Positions 44,158-52,090 of a stretch of DNA of 64,000 nucleotides are shown in pieces. The position numbers and the translations under genes were made by a program. Numbering within the stretch: position 1 is the first letter of the stretch; each line of letters starts with the position of its first letter. The DNA is taken from positions 372,001-436,000 of the forward strand of contig NZ_BNBI01000003.1 of assembly GCF_014655295.1 (NCBI RefSeq), read 5' to 3'. This DNA is from Streptomyces fumanus (lineage in GTDB: Bacteria > Actinomycetota > Actinomycetes > Streptomycetales > Streptomycetaceae). Below the pieces are notes generated by a model that did no database searches, was not told where the DNA came from, and saw only the letters and a list, made by a program, of their open reading frames with translations.

Positions 44158-44865
44158 TCACGCCGGTCGCGCGGGCGTCCGGGGCGGCCCGGGCAGCGCG
44201 GAGTGGACGGCGTGGTGCACGGCTCGGGCCAGTCGGGCGCCCCACTCCGAGCGCGGCCCGGCGAAGGCGTGCGCCCCGGCGCCGGGCCCGGGGACGCGGG
44301 CCGCGACGCACACCGCGTCGGTGGGCGTGCCGGAGCAGTCGTACCCCGCCTCCACCAGCGCCTGCACCTTGGCCTCGGTGGCGGTCAGCACGGCGTTGAC
44401 CAGGGCCGCGTCGGTCAGTGCCACGGGCACGGCGACGACGGTGTTGATCGTGCCGGGCGCGGGGGTCCCGGCGGCGCCCGGGGCCGGGGAGGCCGCCCAG
44501 CCGCGTACCGAGACGCCCGCGGTGACGACGGCCTCCACTCCCCCGTCGGCCGCGCGGCCGGGCCGGGTCACGTCGGCGGCGGTCATCAGGCCGACGCCGG
44601 AGCCGTCGGCGCCCGCGGCGCGGGCCAGCCCGGCCAGGTGCCGCGCGGGGTCGGTGCGCCGGTAACCGTGCGCGACCTGGGCGTTGAGCACCCAGGCGCG
44701 GTCACCGACACCGCCGCCCAGCACGGCGCTGCTGACCATCCGCCAGCCGGGTCCGGCCCGCCACAGCAGGGCGTGCAGGTCCTCGCCGTCCTCCCGGCGG
44801 ACCAGGCGCTCCCCCTCCAGCAGGCGCGGCGGGCCGGTACGGACGGGCGGCAGGACGGCGGACAC
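44158..44865 (-). CDS. Adenosylcobinamide amidohydrolase (CbiZ-like)
   Basis: 235 residues with CbiZ-like stretches: WRMVSSAVLGGGVGDRAWVL, NAQVAHGYRRTDPARHLAGL, then VNAVLTATEAKVQALVEAGY and DCSGTPTDAVCVAARVPG. CbiZ removes the aminopropanol side chain from cobinamide, so scavenged corrinoids can enter cobalamin synthesis. No other cobalamin gene lies nearby, and no riboswitch was recognised upstream. GTG at 44865 has AAGGAG eight bases upstream. Confidence 0.8.
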   Translation of the reverse strand: MSAVLPPVRTGPPRLLEGERLVRREDGEDLHALLWRAGPGWRMVSSAVLGGGVGDRAWVLNAQVAHGYRRTDPARHLAGLARAAGADGSGVGLMTAADVTRPGRAADGGVEAVVTAGVSVRGWAASPAPGAAGTPAPGTINTVVAVPVALTDAALVNAVLTATEAKVQALVEAGYDCSGTPTDAVCVAARVPGPGAGAHAFAGPRSEWGARLARAVHHAVHSALPGPPRTPARPA

Positions 44866-45061
44866 CGGGGGCGGCTCCTTGCGACGGACGGGCGACGGAT
44901 CGGGCGACGAACCGGACGATCGTACGCGCCCGCCTGGCCGGGCCCGCCCGGGTGCCGGTGCGTACGGGGTGCTAGGCCGTGTCCGCAAAGTCCCTCCTGC
45001 CCCGCGACGCCCCGCGCCGGTGCAGCGACGGACCCTGCCGGACGGCTACCGCCGCGCCATC

Positions 45062-45292
45062 ATGGCGCACCGTCAGGCCGTCCGGCCGTCGAGGGTGGAC
45101 CCGGCCATCGCCGAAGCGGTGGATCGGCAGACCGCCGCGATGCGGGAGCTGAGCCGCCGTGCGTTCCCCGAGCCGGACGTCGTCGCGGACGCTGCGCCCG
45201 CCTCGATCGTGGCGGGCGCAGCGCCGCCGCCAGGAGGCCGGAAGGGCTGTGAGGGCCGCTCGACGGGTCGCGTACGGACGACTACGGTGTGA
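45062..45292 (+). CDS. Short hypothetical frame, possibly a gene fragment
   Basis: 76 residues (ATG 45062), starting MAHRQAVRPSRVDPAIAEAV and DRQTAAMRELSRRAFPEPDV, which reads like real helical protein. The last 30 residues are low-complexity. There is no clear ribosome-binding site, and the frame stays open upstream into the CbiZ promoter region. It may be the broken end of a gene at the left edge of the island. The whole gap from 44866 to 45411 otherwise holds only the SOS box. Confidence 0.3.
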   Translation: MAHRQAVRPSRVDPAIAEAVDRQTAAMRELSRRAFPEPDVVADAAPASIVAGAAPPPGGRKGCEGRSTGRVRTTTV

Positions 45293-45302
45293 ACCTTTGT
45301 TC
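45291..45302 (+). promoter_or_regulatory. Perfect SOS (LexA) box upstream of the three-Cys-motif gene
   Basis: GAAC-CTTT-GTTC matches the Gram-positive LexA operator GAAC-N4-GTTC exactly. It lies in a locally AT-rich stretch 110 bp before the GTG at 45412, where a promoter is expected. This predicts DNA-damage induction. Confidence 0.7.
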
Positions 45303-45411
45303 TATTTAGTGATTGTTCAGGATCGGTACGAACACCAGCAGTCCCGGTCGTCGCTTCCCGCAACGTGGCGGCGGAGGGCATCGTTGGGCAGCACACAGCA
45401 GGAGGGGACCA

Positions 45412-46158
45412 GTGAGCGACCGTAGTGCGATCGAGTGGACCGAGGCGACGTGGAACCCGACCACGGGATGCGACCGTGTGTCGGAGGGCTGCGACAACTG
45501 CTATGCACTGACGCTGGCGAAGCGCCTGAAGGCGATGGGCTCGCCGAAGTACCAGACGGACGGTGACCCGCGGACCTCCGGTCCGGGTTTTGGGCTGACG
45601 GTCCATCCGGACGCCCTGCGAGTGCCCTACGGGTGGAAGAGCCCGCGCACGGTGTTCGTGAACTCCATGAGCGACCTCTTCCACGCCCGGGTGCCGCTGG
45701 ACTACGTGCGCCGGGTCTTCGAGGTGATGGCCGACACCCCGCAGCACACCTACCAGGTGTTGACCAAGCGGGCGCGGCGCCTTCGGCAGGTCGCCGGCCG
45801 GCTGGAGTGGCCGGACAACCTGTGGATGGGGGTGTCGGTGGAGAGCGCGAAGGAGTTGGCGCGCGTGGACGACTTGCGGCAGGTGCCGACGGCGGTGCGG
45901 TTCCTGTCGTGTGAGCCGCTGCTGGGACCGCTGGACGGGCTCGAGCTGTCGGGGATCGACTGGGTGATCGCGGGTGGCGAGTCCGGGCGCAGGCACCGGC
46001 CGTTGGACGAGGCGTGGGTCGCGCAGATTCGGGACGTGTGCCAGCAGGCCGGTGTCGCGTTCTTCTTCAAGCAGTGGGGCGGCCGCACGCCGAAGGCCGG
46101 CGGCCGCGTACTGGACGGCCGCACCTGGGACGAAATGCCCCAGCCCGCGACGGTATAG
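45412..46158 (+). CDS. Three-Cys-motif protein, phage Gp37/Gp68 (DUF5131) family
   Basis: 248 residues starting MSDRSAIEWTEATWNPTTGC. The cysteine cluster GCDRVSEGCDNCYALTLAKR (about residues 20-40) gives the three-Cys motif resembling a radical-SAM iron-sulfur site. Further family stretches are SPRTVFVNSMSDLFHARVPL, TYQVLTKRARRLRQ, WMGVSVES and FLSCEPLLGPL. The family is found in phages and bacteria, and its biochemical role is not established. AGGAGGGGACCA precedes the GTG. A perfect SOS box lies upstream. It converges on its known partner family TcmP, 24 bp away. Confidence 0.85.
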   Translation: MSDRSAIEWTEATWNPTTGCDRVSEGCDNCYALTLAKRLKAMGSPKYQTDGDPRTSGPGFGLTVHPDALRVPYGWKSPRTVFVNSMSDLFHARVPLDYVRRVFEVMADTPQHTYQVLTKRARRLRQVAGRLEWPDNLWMGVSVESAKELARVDDLRQVPTAVRFLSCEPLLGPLDGLELSGIDWVIAGGESGRRHRPLDEAWVAQIRDVCQQAGVAFFFKQWGGRTPKAGGRVLDGRTWDEMPQPATV

Positions 46159-46182
46159 CACCGCGGGCCGCAGATGGCTTGG

Positions 46183-47364
46183 TCAGGGGCGTGCGGGCTG
46201 CACGACCAGAGCCCGGGTCTTGTCGCCGCCGACACCTGTAGTGGGTGTCTTGCCCTGGCTGTGCAGGTACTTGACGGCCTTGCGGGCGGCCGGATCGGTG
46301 ACCTGCCCGAAGTAGTCGCCGAACACGGCCAGGGTGTGGTCGACCAGCCGGACCGGGCGCCCCGCGCTCAGCAGTCTCTCCAGGTTGGCGGCCATCGCTG
46401 GGACGGCTTCCTTCTCCACGGTGGCCGGGTCGGGCCGCAGGACGGAGACAGCGGAGAACAGGGCGTCAGGGTCGTCCCGGGTCTCCTGCAGTTCCAGGGT
46501 CTTCCACCATTCCGCGCGGGCCCGGGCCACGGTGTCGCCGAACACCCACAGCCCGTACTGGCTACGGGTGGCGAACACCAGCCGGTAGACCGCGCGCTTG
46601 TGCGGGGCGTGAGAGACCGGCACCGAATGCACGAGCATGCCGGTGCGGCGGGCCAGGCGGCGGGCGTACTCGGCTGCCACCGCCTCAATGGCGTCCTCCG
46701 CAGCGCCGACCTGTGCACCGGGGGCCGCCGCCTCGGCGAAGTACTCTCGCCACCAGGCGCCCCCGCAGACCTCGTCGAAGCGCCGCAGCGAGGTCTCGTT
46801 GCCTTTCGGCGAACGGACGTGCCCGCCCAGCCGCCACACCGCCATCATGCTGAAGTTCATCAGCAGCTCGGTCGCCGGTTTCTTGTCCGGCCGCTGTCTG
46901 GCCAGCACGTCCACGAGCCGGTCCTGGGGCAGCACCAGCCCGCACGGGTCCAGGAAGAGAAAGAGCGGTCTGCCTGCTGCCCGCCGGACGACGCTGTCGA
47001 GCACCCCGTCGACCTCACCGCAGTGAGCGTGCGCGACGACCCCCTGGCGGCGGTAGCCCTCCACGACGTCCTGCAGCCGCTGGAACGACCTGGCCCGCGC
47101 CTCGGTGAAGAAGCCCTCCACCGTCACCCCGTGGCTGGCGCGGAAGTAGGAGGCGACCCGGAGCGCGAGCTCCGCCGAGGCTGGCGCGCCGTTCTCGTAA
47201 CGGCCCTCGCCCGCGTACCCATCCAGGTAGACCACCCGTTTGTCGTGCGACTGGCCGCTCAACATGCCGCCGAACTGCGCCAGATAGCGCTTCAGCAGAT
47301 CATGTTTGAAGACGCTGGGCAGTGCTTTGTCTTTCCAGTAATCTCCGCTCGTTCCTGTCGACAT
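46183..47364 (-). CDS. tcmP: Three-Cys-motif partner protein TcmP
   Basis: 393 residues starting MSTGTSGDYWKDKALPSVFK with HDLLKRYLAQFGGML, VVYLDGYAGEGRYENGAPAS (conserved D-G-x-A-G-x-G, a methyltransferase-like loop), GRPLFLFLDPCGLVL and LLMNFSMMAVWRLGG. This N-terminal layout defines TcmP, which is known mainly from its repeated pairing with three-Cys-motif proteins. The D-G-x-A-G-x-G and D-P-x-G motifs suggest a Rossmann-like SAM- or nucleotide-binding core. GAGGTGGGGG precedes the ATG at 47364. It is convergent with, not cotranscribed with, the three-Cys gene. Confidence 0.85.
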   Translation of the reverse strand: MSTGTSGDYWKDKALPSVFKHDLLKRYLAQFGGMLSGQSHDKRVVYLDGYAGEGRYENGAPASAELALRVASYFRASHGVTVEGFFTEARARSFQRLQDVVEGYRRQGVVAHAHCGEVDGVLDSVVRRAAGRPLFLFLDPCGLVLPQDRLVDVLARQRPDKKPATELLMNFSMMAVWRLGGHVRSPKGNETSLRRFDEVCGGAWWREYFAEAAAPGAQVGAAEDAIEAVAAEYARRLARRTGMLVHSVPVSHAPHKRAVYRLVFATRSQYGLWVFGDTVARARAEWWKTLELQETRDDPDALFSAVSVLRPDPATVEKEAVPAMAANLERLLSAGRPVRLVDHTLAVFGDYFGQVTDPAARKAVKYLHSQGKTPTTGVGGDKTRALVVQPARP

Positions 47365-47596
47365 GACCCCCACCTCGCCACGGTCCGGACAACCGTTCCG
47401 CTACGAATCGTCAGCCACGCACCGGAGTCCGACAAGAGGTGAATTGCCTAACCCCCGCAGTTCTGGCCCGGCGGTGCTGCTTGAGAGCCCACCGCGCCCG
47501 GGCACGATTGCAGGGCGTAACCCGTTCGAGTGGCAGACCCGCCATGCATCGGTACCGCGCTGGCCAGGCCCCGGGCCACCGTCCCAGTCTCGTGAC

Positions 47597-47719
47597 CTCC
47601 TCATTTCCGTCCCAGGCCGAACCGACAGTGTTGATCAACACCCGGCGTTCGGCTTCGTCGCGGGCCAGCAGCCTGGCCAGGATGCCGACCTCGAGGTCGA
47701 AATCCTTAGGCGGGCGCAC
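47597..47719 (-). pseudogene. Relic of cytochrome bd oxidase subunit II (cydB)
   Basis: The minus-strand translation KDFDLEVGILARLLARDEAE, then RRVLINTVGSAWDGNE, matches an N-terminal part of CydB (family pattern GFDFGVG...ERRVxINTIGPxWDGNEVW). Both ends are lost: after the GNE the frame runs into unrelated sequence, and upstream it is joined to the decayed IS3 transposase. No cydA or other cyd gene is present. Confidence 0.65.
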
Positions 47720-48539
47720 TGCCGGTGAGCGGCGGAGTGGAGCCGTTCCTCGTTGTATCAGGTGGCCTATTGGAAGCTCGCCCGCTCGACCTGGTCAACG
47801 TCCCGCCACGGTCCTTGCATCTCGATCAGCTCGGCCTTGAAGGTGCCGTTCAGGGCCTCGGCCATCGCGTTGTCGTAGCGTCCGCGACCGAGCCGACCGA
47901 GGCTGAAGCCCCGATCTCGGACAGCCTCTCGGTATACCGGATTGATACGTATTGCGACCCGCGGTCGCTGTGATGAATGAGGCCGGAGTCCTTCTTGATC
48001 CGGCGCCTCCACAACGCCATTTCCAGCGCATCCAACGGCAGTTCGGTCCGCATGTGGTTCGCGACCTGCCAGCCGACAATCATCCGCGAGTACACGTCCA
48101 GGACGAACGCCACGTACGCCCAGCCGGACCAGGTGCGTACATACGTCATGTCCGCCACCCACAGATGGTCCGGATGTGAGGCCGTGAAGTCGCGGTCGAC
48201 CAGGTCCGGCGGCCTGGGTGCCGACGGCTCCGGCACCGTGGTACGGCGACGCTGCCCGCGGATCACGCCCTCCAGGCCCAGCTCACGCATCAGCCGCTCG
48301 ACGGTGCATCGGGCCACGAGGACGCCCTTGCGCCTGAGCGCGCGGGTGATCCGGCGGACACCGTAGGTGCCGCCGGACTCGGCATGGACCTGTTCGATCA
48401 GCGGCATCATCTGCTCGTCGCGCAGCCGGCGGGCCGACTTCGGCCGTTTCCTGCGCGCGTAGTACGCCGACTCCGACAGCCCCAGCACCCGGCAGGTAGA
48501 CCCGACCCCGAGACCCTTGTCCTTGAGGTGCTCGATCAC
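47720..48539 (-). pseudogene. IS3-family transposase OrfB, decayed
   Basis: The DDE integrase core reads well from GTG 48539: GTYGVRRITRALRRKGVLVA, then DHLWVADMTYVRTWSGWAYV and HHSDRGSQYVSIRYTERL (first and second Asp). After SVGSVADA a one-base deletion shifts the frame (about 47885). In the new frame YDNAMAEALNGTFKAELIEM (with the catalytic Glu region) continues to ERASFQ, where TGG has become TAG (stop at 47767) and a second Trp codon has become TGA. After YNEERLHSA the match ends and the cydB relic begins. It cannot make active transposase. Confidence 0.85.
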
Positions 48540-48745
48540 CTGGTCGGCCTCGTCCGGGGACGTTCGACTTCCGCCGCAAAAAACGCGCTCGCGGCCTTAA
48601 GGGTCTCGCAAAGTTGCCTCAGCTCTTCCCGCTCGGCGGTGGTCAGCCGGTCATCGCGTTCGCCGGTGTCCGCCTCGGCCTGGCGGACCCAGCCGCGCAG
48701 GGCCTCCTTGTGGAGGCCCAGGTCCTTCGGGCCAGGACCATGAGC
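48536..48745 (-). pseudogene. IS3-family transposase OrfA fragment
   Basis: The minus-strand frame reads LGLHKEALRGWVRQAEADTG, then ERDDRLTTAEREELRQL, then LKAASAFFAAEVERP, the C-terminal half of an IS3 OrfA. The helix-turn-helix N-terminus is missing, and an internal deletion removes the usual residues between EELRQL and LKAASAFF. Its stop overlaps the OrfB start (GTGA), as in intact IS3 elements. Confidence 0.75.
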
Positions 48746-49103
48746 CTGGCTTCAGGTACTCCACCAAACCGGGGGCAGCTCAGGTAGCGGGTGGGTTGTT
48801 CGCGGTGGTGGTAGCAGGGGGTGCGGAAGGTGGCGCCAGCGCCCTGGTAGGCGCGGGCGGCAGCCACCGGTGAACGGCCACCGCGGCCGACCTGGCGCGA
48901 CACGCCGCGCGCCGGAAGAGACCGCCGGGACGGCAGGAGGTGGAGCGCGCCTCCGCCGGGGATCCGGCCGGCCTCGTCGGGCGCGGTGCGTGTCGCGATC
49001 ACCCGGGTGCCATTGACGACGGGACGCCACTTCAGTGACCATCCGCTGTTTTTTAACTACGCTACGGAGTCATCATGTGCATCACACCACAGGGAGGCAG
49101 ACG
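48746..49103. other. Intergenic stretch after the IS remnant
   Basis: No gene is supported. A minus-strand frame (to 49002) contains AARAYQGAGATFRTPCYHHR and EQPTRYLSCPRFGGVPEA, which reads like a piece of protein with Cys and His, but it runs into the OrfA relic and I cannot name it. The last 60 bp are AT-rich (TTTTTTAACTACGCT) and likely carry the promoter of the next gene. Confidence 0.4.
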
Positions 49104-49580
49104 ATGCTCAGCCCCAAGCCCGAGTTGGTCTGGCAAGGCCGGGTACACCTGGGCGACGAGCCCGGTGTATACGGCGACTCCTGCTACTCCGGGCTCGCCG
49201 TGGACATCCCCTTGACCCTGCTGAAGACCGACCCCGGCGGAGCGGACACGACCACGCTCCAGATCGTGACGGAGGACGTCGAAACGTTCGCCGGCTATCC
49301 GGGGCACCTCATCACCGTGGTGCTCTACGAGCCGGAGCCCTCCCAGCCGCTCCACTTCAGGGAGGTGGAGCTGGCGAGCACCCGGCTGACAAGCGCGGAC
49401 GACAACCGCGTGAACGTCAGCATCAACCTGGCGAACAGGCCCTCGCCCGCTCGCGTCAGCGTCCGTGTCCGGGTGGACACGGAGGTGCCGGCGGGACTGT
49501 ACGACGACTTCGTGGTCACCCGGCTCAGCAACAAGTCGTCGAACTACACGTGGGTCGCCTCACTGGGCTTCCCGGCCTGA
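49104..49580 (+). CDS. Hypothetical beta-rich protein upstream of carbamoyltransferase
   Basis: 158 residues, alternating strands and no long helix: MLSPKPELVWQGRVHLGDEP, TTTLQIVTEDVETFAGYPGH, NRVNVSINLANRPSPARVSV and NKSSNYTWVASLGFPA. No signal peptide and no family I can name; it could be a binding or scaffold domain. AGGGAGG precedes the ATG. It ends 16 bp before the carbamoyltransferase GTG, so the two are almost certainly one operon. Their codon use is less extreme than in the flanking core genes. Confidence 0.65.
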   Translation: MLSPKPELVWQGRVHLGDEPGVYGDSCYSGLAVDIPLTLLKTDPGGADTTTLQIVTEDVETFAGYPGHLITVVLYEPEPSQPLHFREVELASTRLTSADDNRVNVSINLANRPSPARVSVRVRVDTEVPAGLYDDFVVTRLSNKSSNYTWVASLGFPA

Positions 49581-49596
49581 CGCAGCAGGCGGACCC

Positions 49597-51249
49597 GTGA
49601 ATTCCTTGCTGCCCGCCCTCGTCCACAGCCATGCAGGTTCCTGGCATGACTGTGGCGTGGCGATGCTCCTGCCCGACGGCGGGATCGTGGCGTTGGCGTC
49701 CGAGCGCGTCGGGGAGCGGCGCAAGCACAGCTGGGACCCCCGGCCCGCCTACTACCATCTGCGGTCTCTCCCCGCCTATCAGCCGTACTTCGGCGGCCCG
49801 GGCGACCAGTTCGTGGACAACGTCGACGGGCTGCACGTCGACGACCACCATCGCAACCACGCCGCGAGCGCGTTCCACGGCTCCGGTTTCGAGCAGGCCG
49901 CGGTGCTGGTGGTGGATGGCCAGGGCTTTTGCGGGGACCGCCTGGTCACCACGTCCATCTGGGCGGGGACCGCCGCGGGCCTGCACCTGGTGGAGGAGCA
50001 GGCGGACCCGGGCGGGGTTTTCGCGGCACGTTCGATCGGTCACTTCTACAGCGCCGTGGGCGCCCTGGCGGGGATGGGGCGACTGCACGACGAGGGGAAG
50101 ACGATGGCCCTCGCCGCGTACGGCCGGCCTTCGCGTTTCCTCGACAGGCTGCGCGTGTTCGCTGGGACGGAGGAGGACGGCGGTTACCGGATCGATCCGA
50201 GGTTCACCACGACGGTGCTGGCCAACACCCTCGGCCGGCAGTACTACGGGTGGTCGGCGCCCTCGCCGGAGGACCAGGCCCTGTGGGACGACCTCGTCGC
50301 GGCACGTGCCCGGCCCCCGATGGCGGGCTGCTTCGACCAGGACGACATGGACATCGCCTACGCCGGCCAGGTGATCCTGGAGGAGATCGTTCTCGGCCTG
50401 GCCCGCCGGGCCCACCGCTTGACCGGCAGCACCCGTCTCTGCCTCGCCGGCGGTGTCGCGCTGAACTGCGTGGCGAACGGGCGGGTGGCCGGGGACGGGC
50501 CTTTCGAGGAACTGTTCGTGGTGTGCGCTCCCGGCGATGACGGTCAGGCCGTGGGAAAGCTGTTTCTGGACGTGAAACGGCGCGCGCTGCCCGTGGACAC
50601 CACGATGCATACCGCCTACTACGGCCCGGAGTATTCGGCGGCACAGATCGAGTTGGCCGTACGGGAGGCAGGAGCGAGCGTCGTGTGCGTGCGCATGGAC
50701 GACTCCGACCTCCTGCCCGAAGTGGCCACCCGGCTGTCGAACGGAGAGGTGATCGGCTGGTGGCAGGGACGGTCGGAGCTCGGCCCGCGGGCACTGGGCC
50801 ACCGCAGCATCCTGGCCGACCCTCGCCGGCCCTGGATGCGGGACCACATCAACTCGTCCGTCAAGGAGCGCGAGTGGTTCCGGCCACTCGCCCCGATGAC
50901 CGTCGAGGAACGGGCCGGGGAATTCTTCGAACTTGATCAGCCGAGTCCGTTCATGGCGCGCGCCGTCAAAGTACGCCCCGGCGTGCGTGCGCTGATCCCG
51001 GCCGTCACCCATGTCGACGGTACGGCCCGTGTGCAGACCCTGCGCCGCAGTCAGGATCCGCGTTGCTACGAACTACTGGAGCGCTTCGACGAACGCGCGG
51101 GCGTGCCGATCCTGCTGAACACCTCGTTCAACCGGCGTGACGAGCCCTTGGTCGAGACGCCGTCCGACGCGTGCCGGGCCTTCCTGGACATGAACCTCGA
51201 CGCACTCGTCCTGGAAGACCGTCTCCTGGTCAAGCAGGGTGCCCGGTAG
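49597..51249 (+). CDS. NodU/CmcH-family carbamoyltransferase
   Basis: 550 residues. The N-terminal YrdC-unlike Kae1/TsaD-type half has HDCGVAMLLPDGGIVALASE, DDHHRNHAASAFHGSGFEQA (metal-binding His residues), GKTMALAAYGRPSRF and LCLAGGVALNCVANGR. The C-terminal half has IGWWQGRSELGPRALGHRSI and VPILLNTSFNRRDEPLVETP. It transfers the carbamoyl group from carbamoyl phosphate, via carbamoyl-AMP, to a hydroxyl of a natural product or sugar. The acceptor is unknown; no polyketide or sugar genes are near. The last 20 bp overlap the convergent nitrilase gene. Confidence 0.88.
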   Translation: MNSLLPALVHSHAGSWHDCGVAMLLPDGGIVALASERVGERRKHSWDPRPAYYHLRSLPAYQPYFGGPGDQFVDNVDGLHVDDHHRNHAASAFHGSGFEQAAVLVVDGQGFCGDRLVTTSIWAGTAAGLHLVEEQADPGGVFAARSIGHFYSAVGALAGMGRLHDEGKTMALAAYGRPSRFLDRLRVFAGTEEDGGYRIDPRFTTTVLANTLGRQYYGWSAPSPEDQALWDDLVAARARPPMAGCFDQDDMDIAYAGQVILEEIVLGLARRAHRLTGSTRLCLAGGVALNCVANGRVAGDGPFEELFVVCAPGDDGQAVGKLFLDVKRRALPVDTTMHTAYYGPEYSAAQIELAVREAGASVVCVRMDDSDLLPEVATRLSNGEVIGWWQGRSELGPRALGHRSILADPRRPWMRDHINSSVKEREWFRPLAPMTVEERAGEFFELDQPSPFMARAVKVRPGVRALIPAVTHVDGTARVQTLRRSQDPRCYELLERFDERAGVPILLNTSFNRRDEPLVETPSDACRAFLDMNLDALVLEDRLLVKQGAR

Positions 51250-52090
51250 CGCTTCCGGCCGGTCGGATCCCCAGAACGTTCCGCCGGACGGCCTTCCAAC
51301 GGTCGAACTGCTCGGCGCGGACGGTACGGATCTCCAGCGCGTCCTCGTCGGAGGGCGCCGAGACCTCGGTGCCGTCGGGAAAGAAGACGGCGCTGCGCCC
51401 CAGGTAAATGGTCCCGTCCTCCTCCGCGCCGTGCCTGTTGCAGAAGACGCTGACGACCTGGTTCTCCAACGCCCTCGCCTGGTGGATGATCCGCAGGAAC
51501 TCGACCGACACGGTGGAAGGGCTCAGTACCAGGTCCGCACCGGCCGCCGCTGCGGAACGAGCCGGCTCGGGGTCGACGATGTCCAGGCAGATCTGCACCG
51601 TGCTCGGCAGGCCCGCGATGTCGACGATCCGGTGCGAGGCCCTCCCCCTGCTGAAAACGTCCAGTTCGGCACCGAACAGCCTCGTCTTGTCGTGCACGGG
51701 GAAGACCCTGCCCGACTCGATCACCACCGCGCGGTTGAAACTGTTGCCGGCGGAGCGCACGGGAAGGCTTCCGACGAAACTGATCCCCTGCTCTGCGGAT
51801 GCGGCAAGCAGAGGTCCGAGCTGTCGCGCCAGCTCTCCTTGGCCGGAAAACACGCGCGAGTGCGCTCGATAGCTTCCGAGGAAGAACTCTGGCAGGACGA
51901 CAAGCGCCTCCGTGACCCCGCGAACCGCCGAACGGATGAACTCCACGTTCTCCTTCTCCGAACGGACCTGGGGGGCGAACTGGAGAAATCCGACCTGCAC
52001 CTCGTCACGAACCGGTCCCGCTTCTCCGGGTTCGCCTCGCCGCCGGGTCGTCTCGGAAGGGTTCGGGCAGGGGTACGTGATGTTGCTCAT
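51230..52090 (-). CDS. Nitrilase-superfamily carbon-nitrogen hydrolase
   Basis: 286 residues with the full Glu-Lys-Cys triad: Glu68 in VVLPEFFLGSYRA, Lys135 in PVHDKTRLFGAELD and Cys168 in STVQICLDIVDPE. It cleaves an amide, carbamoyl or nitrile bond. A 30-residue N-terminal extension precedes the domain. ATG at 52090 has CAGGAAC. Tail-to-tail overlap with the carbamoyltransferase may mean the two are linked. One could add and the other remove a carbamoyl or amide group, but this is only inference. Confidence 0.85.
   Translation of the reverse strand: MSNITYPCPNPSETTRRRGEPGEAGPVRDEVQVGFLQFAPQVRSEKENVEFIRSAVRGVTEALVVLPEFFLGSYRAHSRVFSGQGELARQLGPLLAASAEQGISFVGSLPVRSAGNSFNRAVVIESGRVFPVHDKTRLFGAELDVFSRGRASHRIVDIAGLPSTVQICLDIVDPEPARSAAAAGADLVLSPSTVSVEFLRIIHQARALENQVVSVFCNRHGAEEDGTIYLGRSAVFFPDGTEVSAPSDEDALEIRTVRAEQFDRWKAVRRNVLGIRPAGSATGHPA

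Noticed and set aside
44973..44991. Possible IS terminus (GGCCGTGTCCGCAAAGTCC-like end)
   Set aside because: It resembles Streptomyces IS ends from memory, but no matching inverted partner or target duplication was found.
44866..45060. Cobalamin riboswitch before cbiZ-like gene
   Set aside because: No B12-box-like or conserved core sequence could be recognised.
47365..47420. Second SOS box at the tcmP promoter
   Set aside because: Only GTTC and GAAT-like pieces are present, with wrong order and spacing.
47411..47719. A 102-codon minus-strand frame as an intact gene
   Set aside because: Only about its first 40 codons resemble CydB; the rest is unrelated and lacks membrane segments, so it is called a relic.
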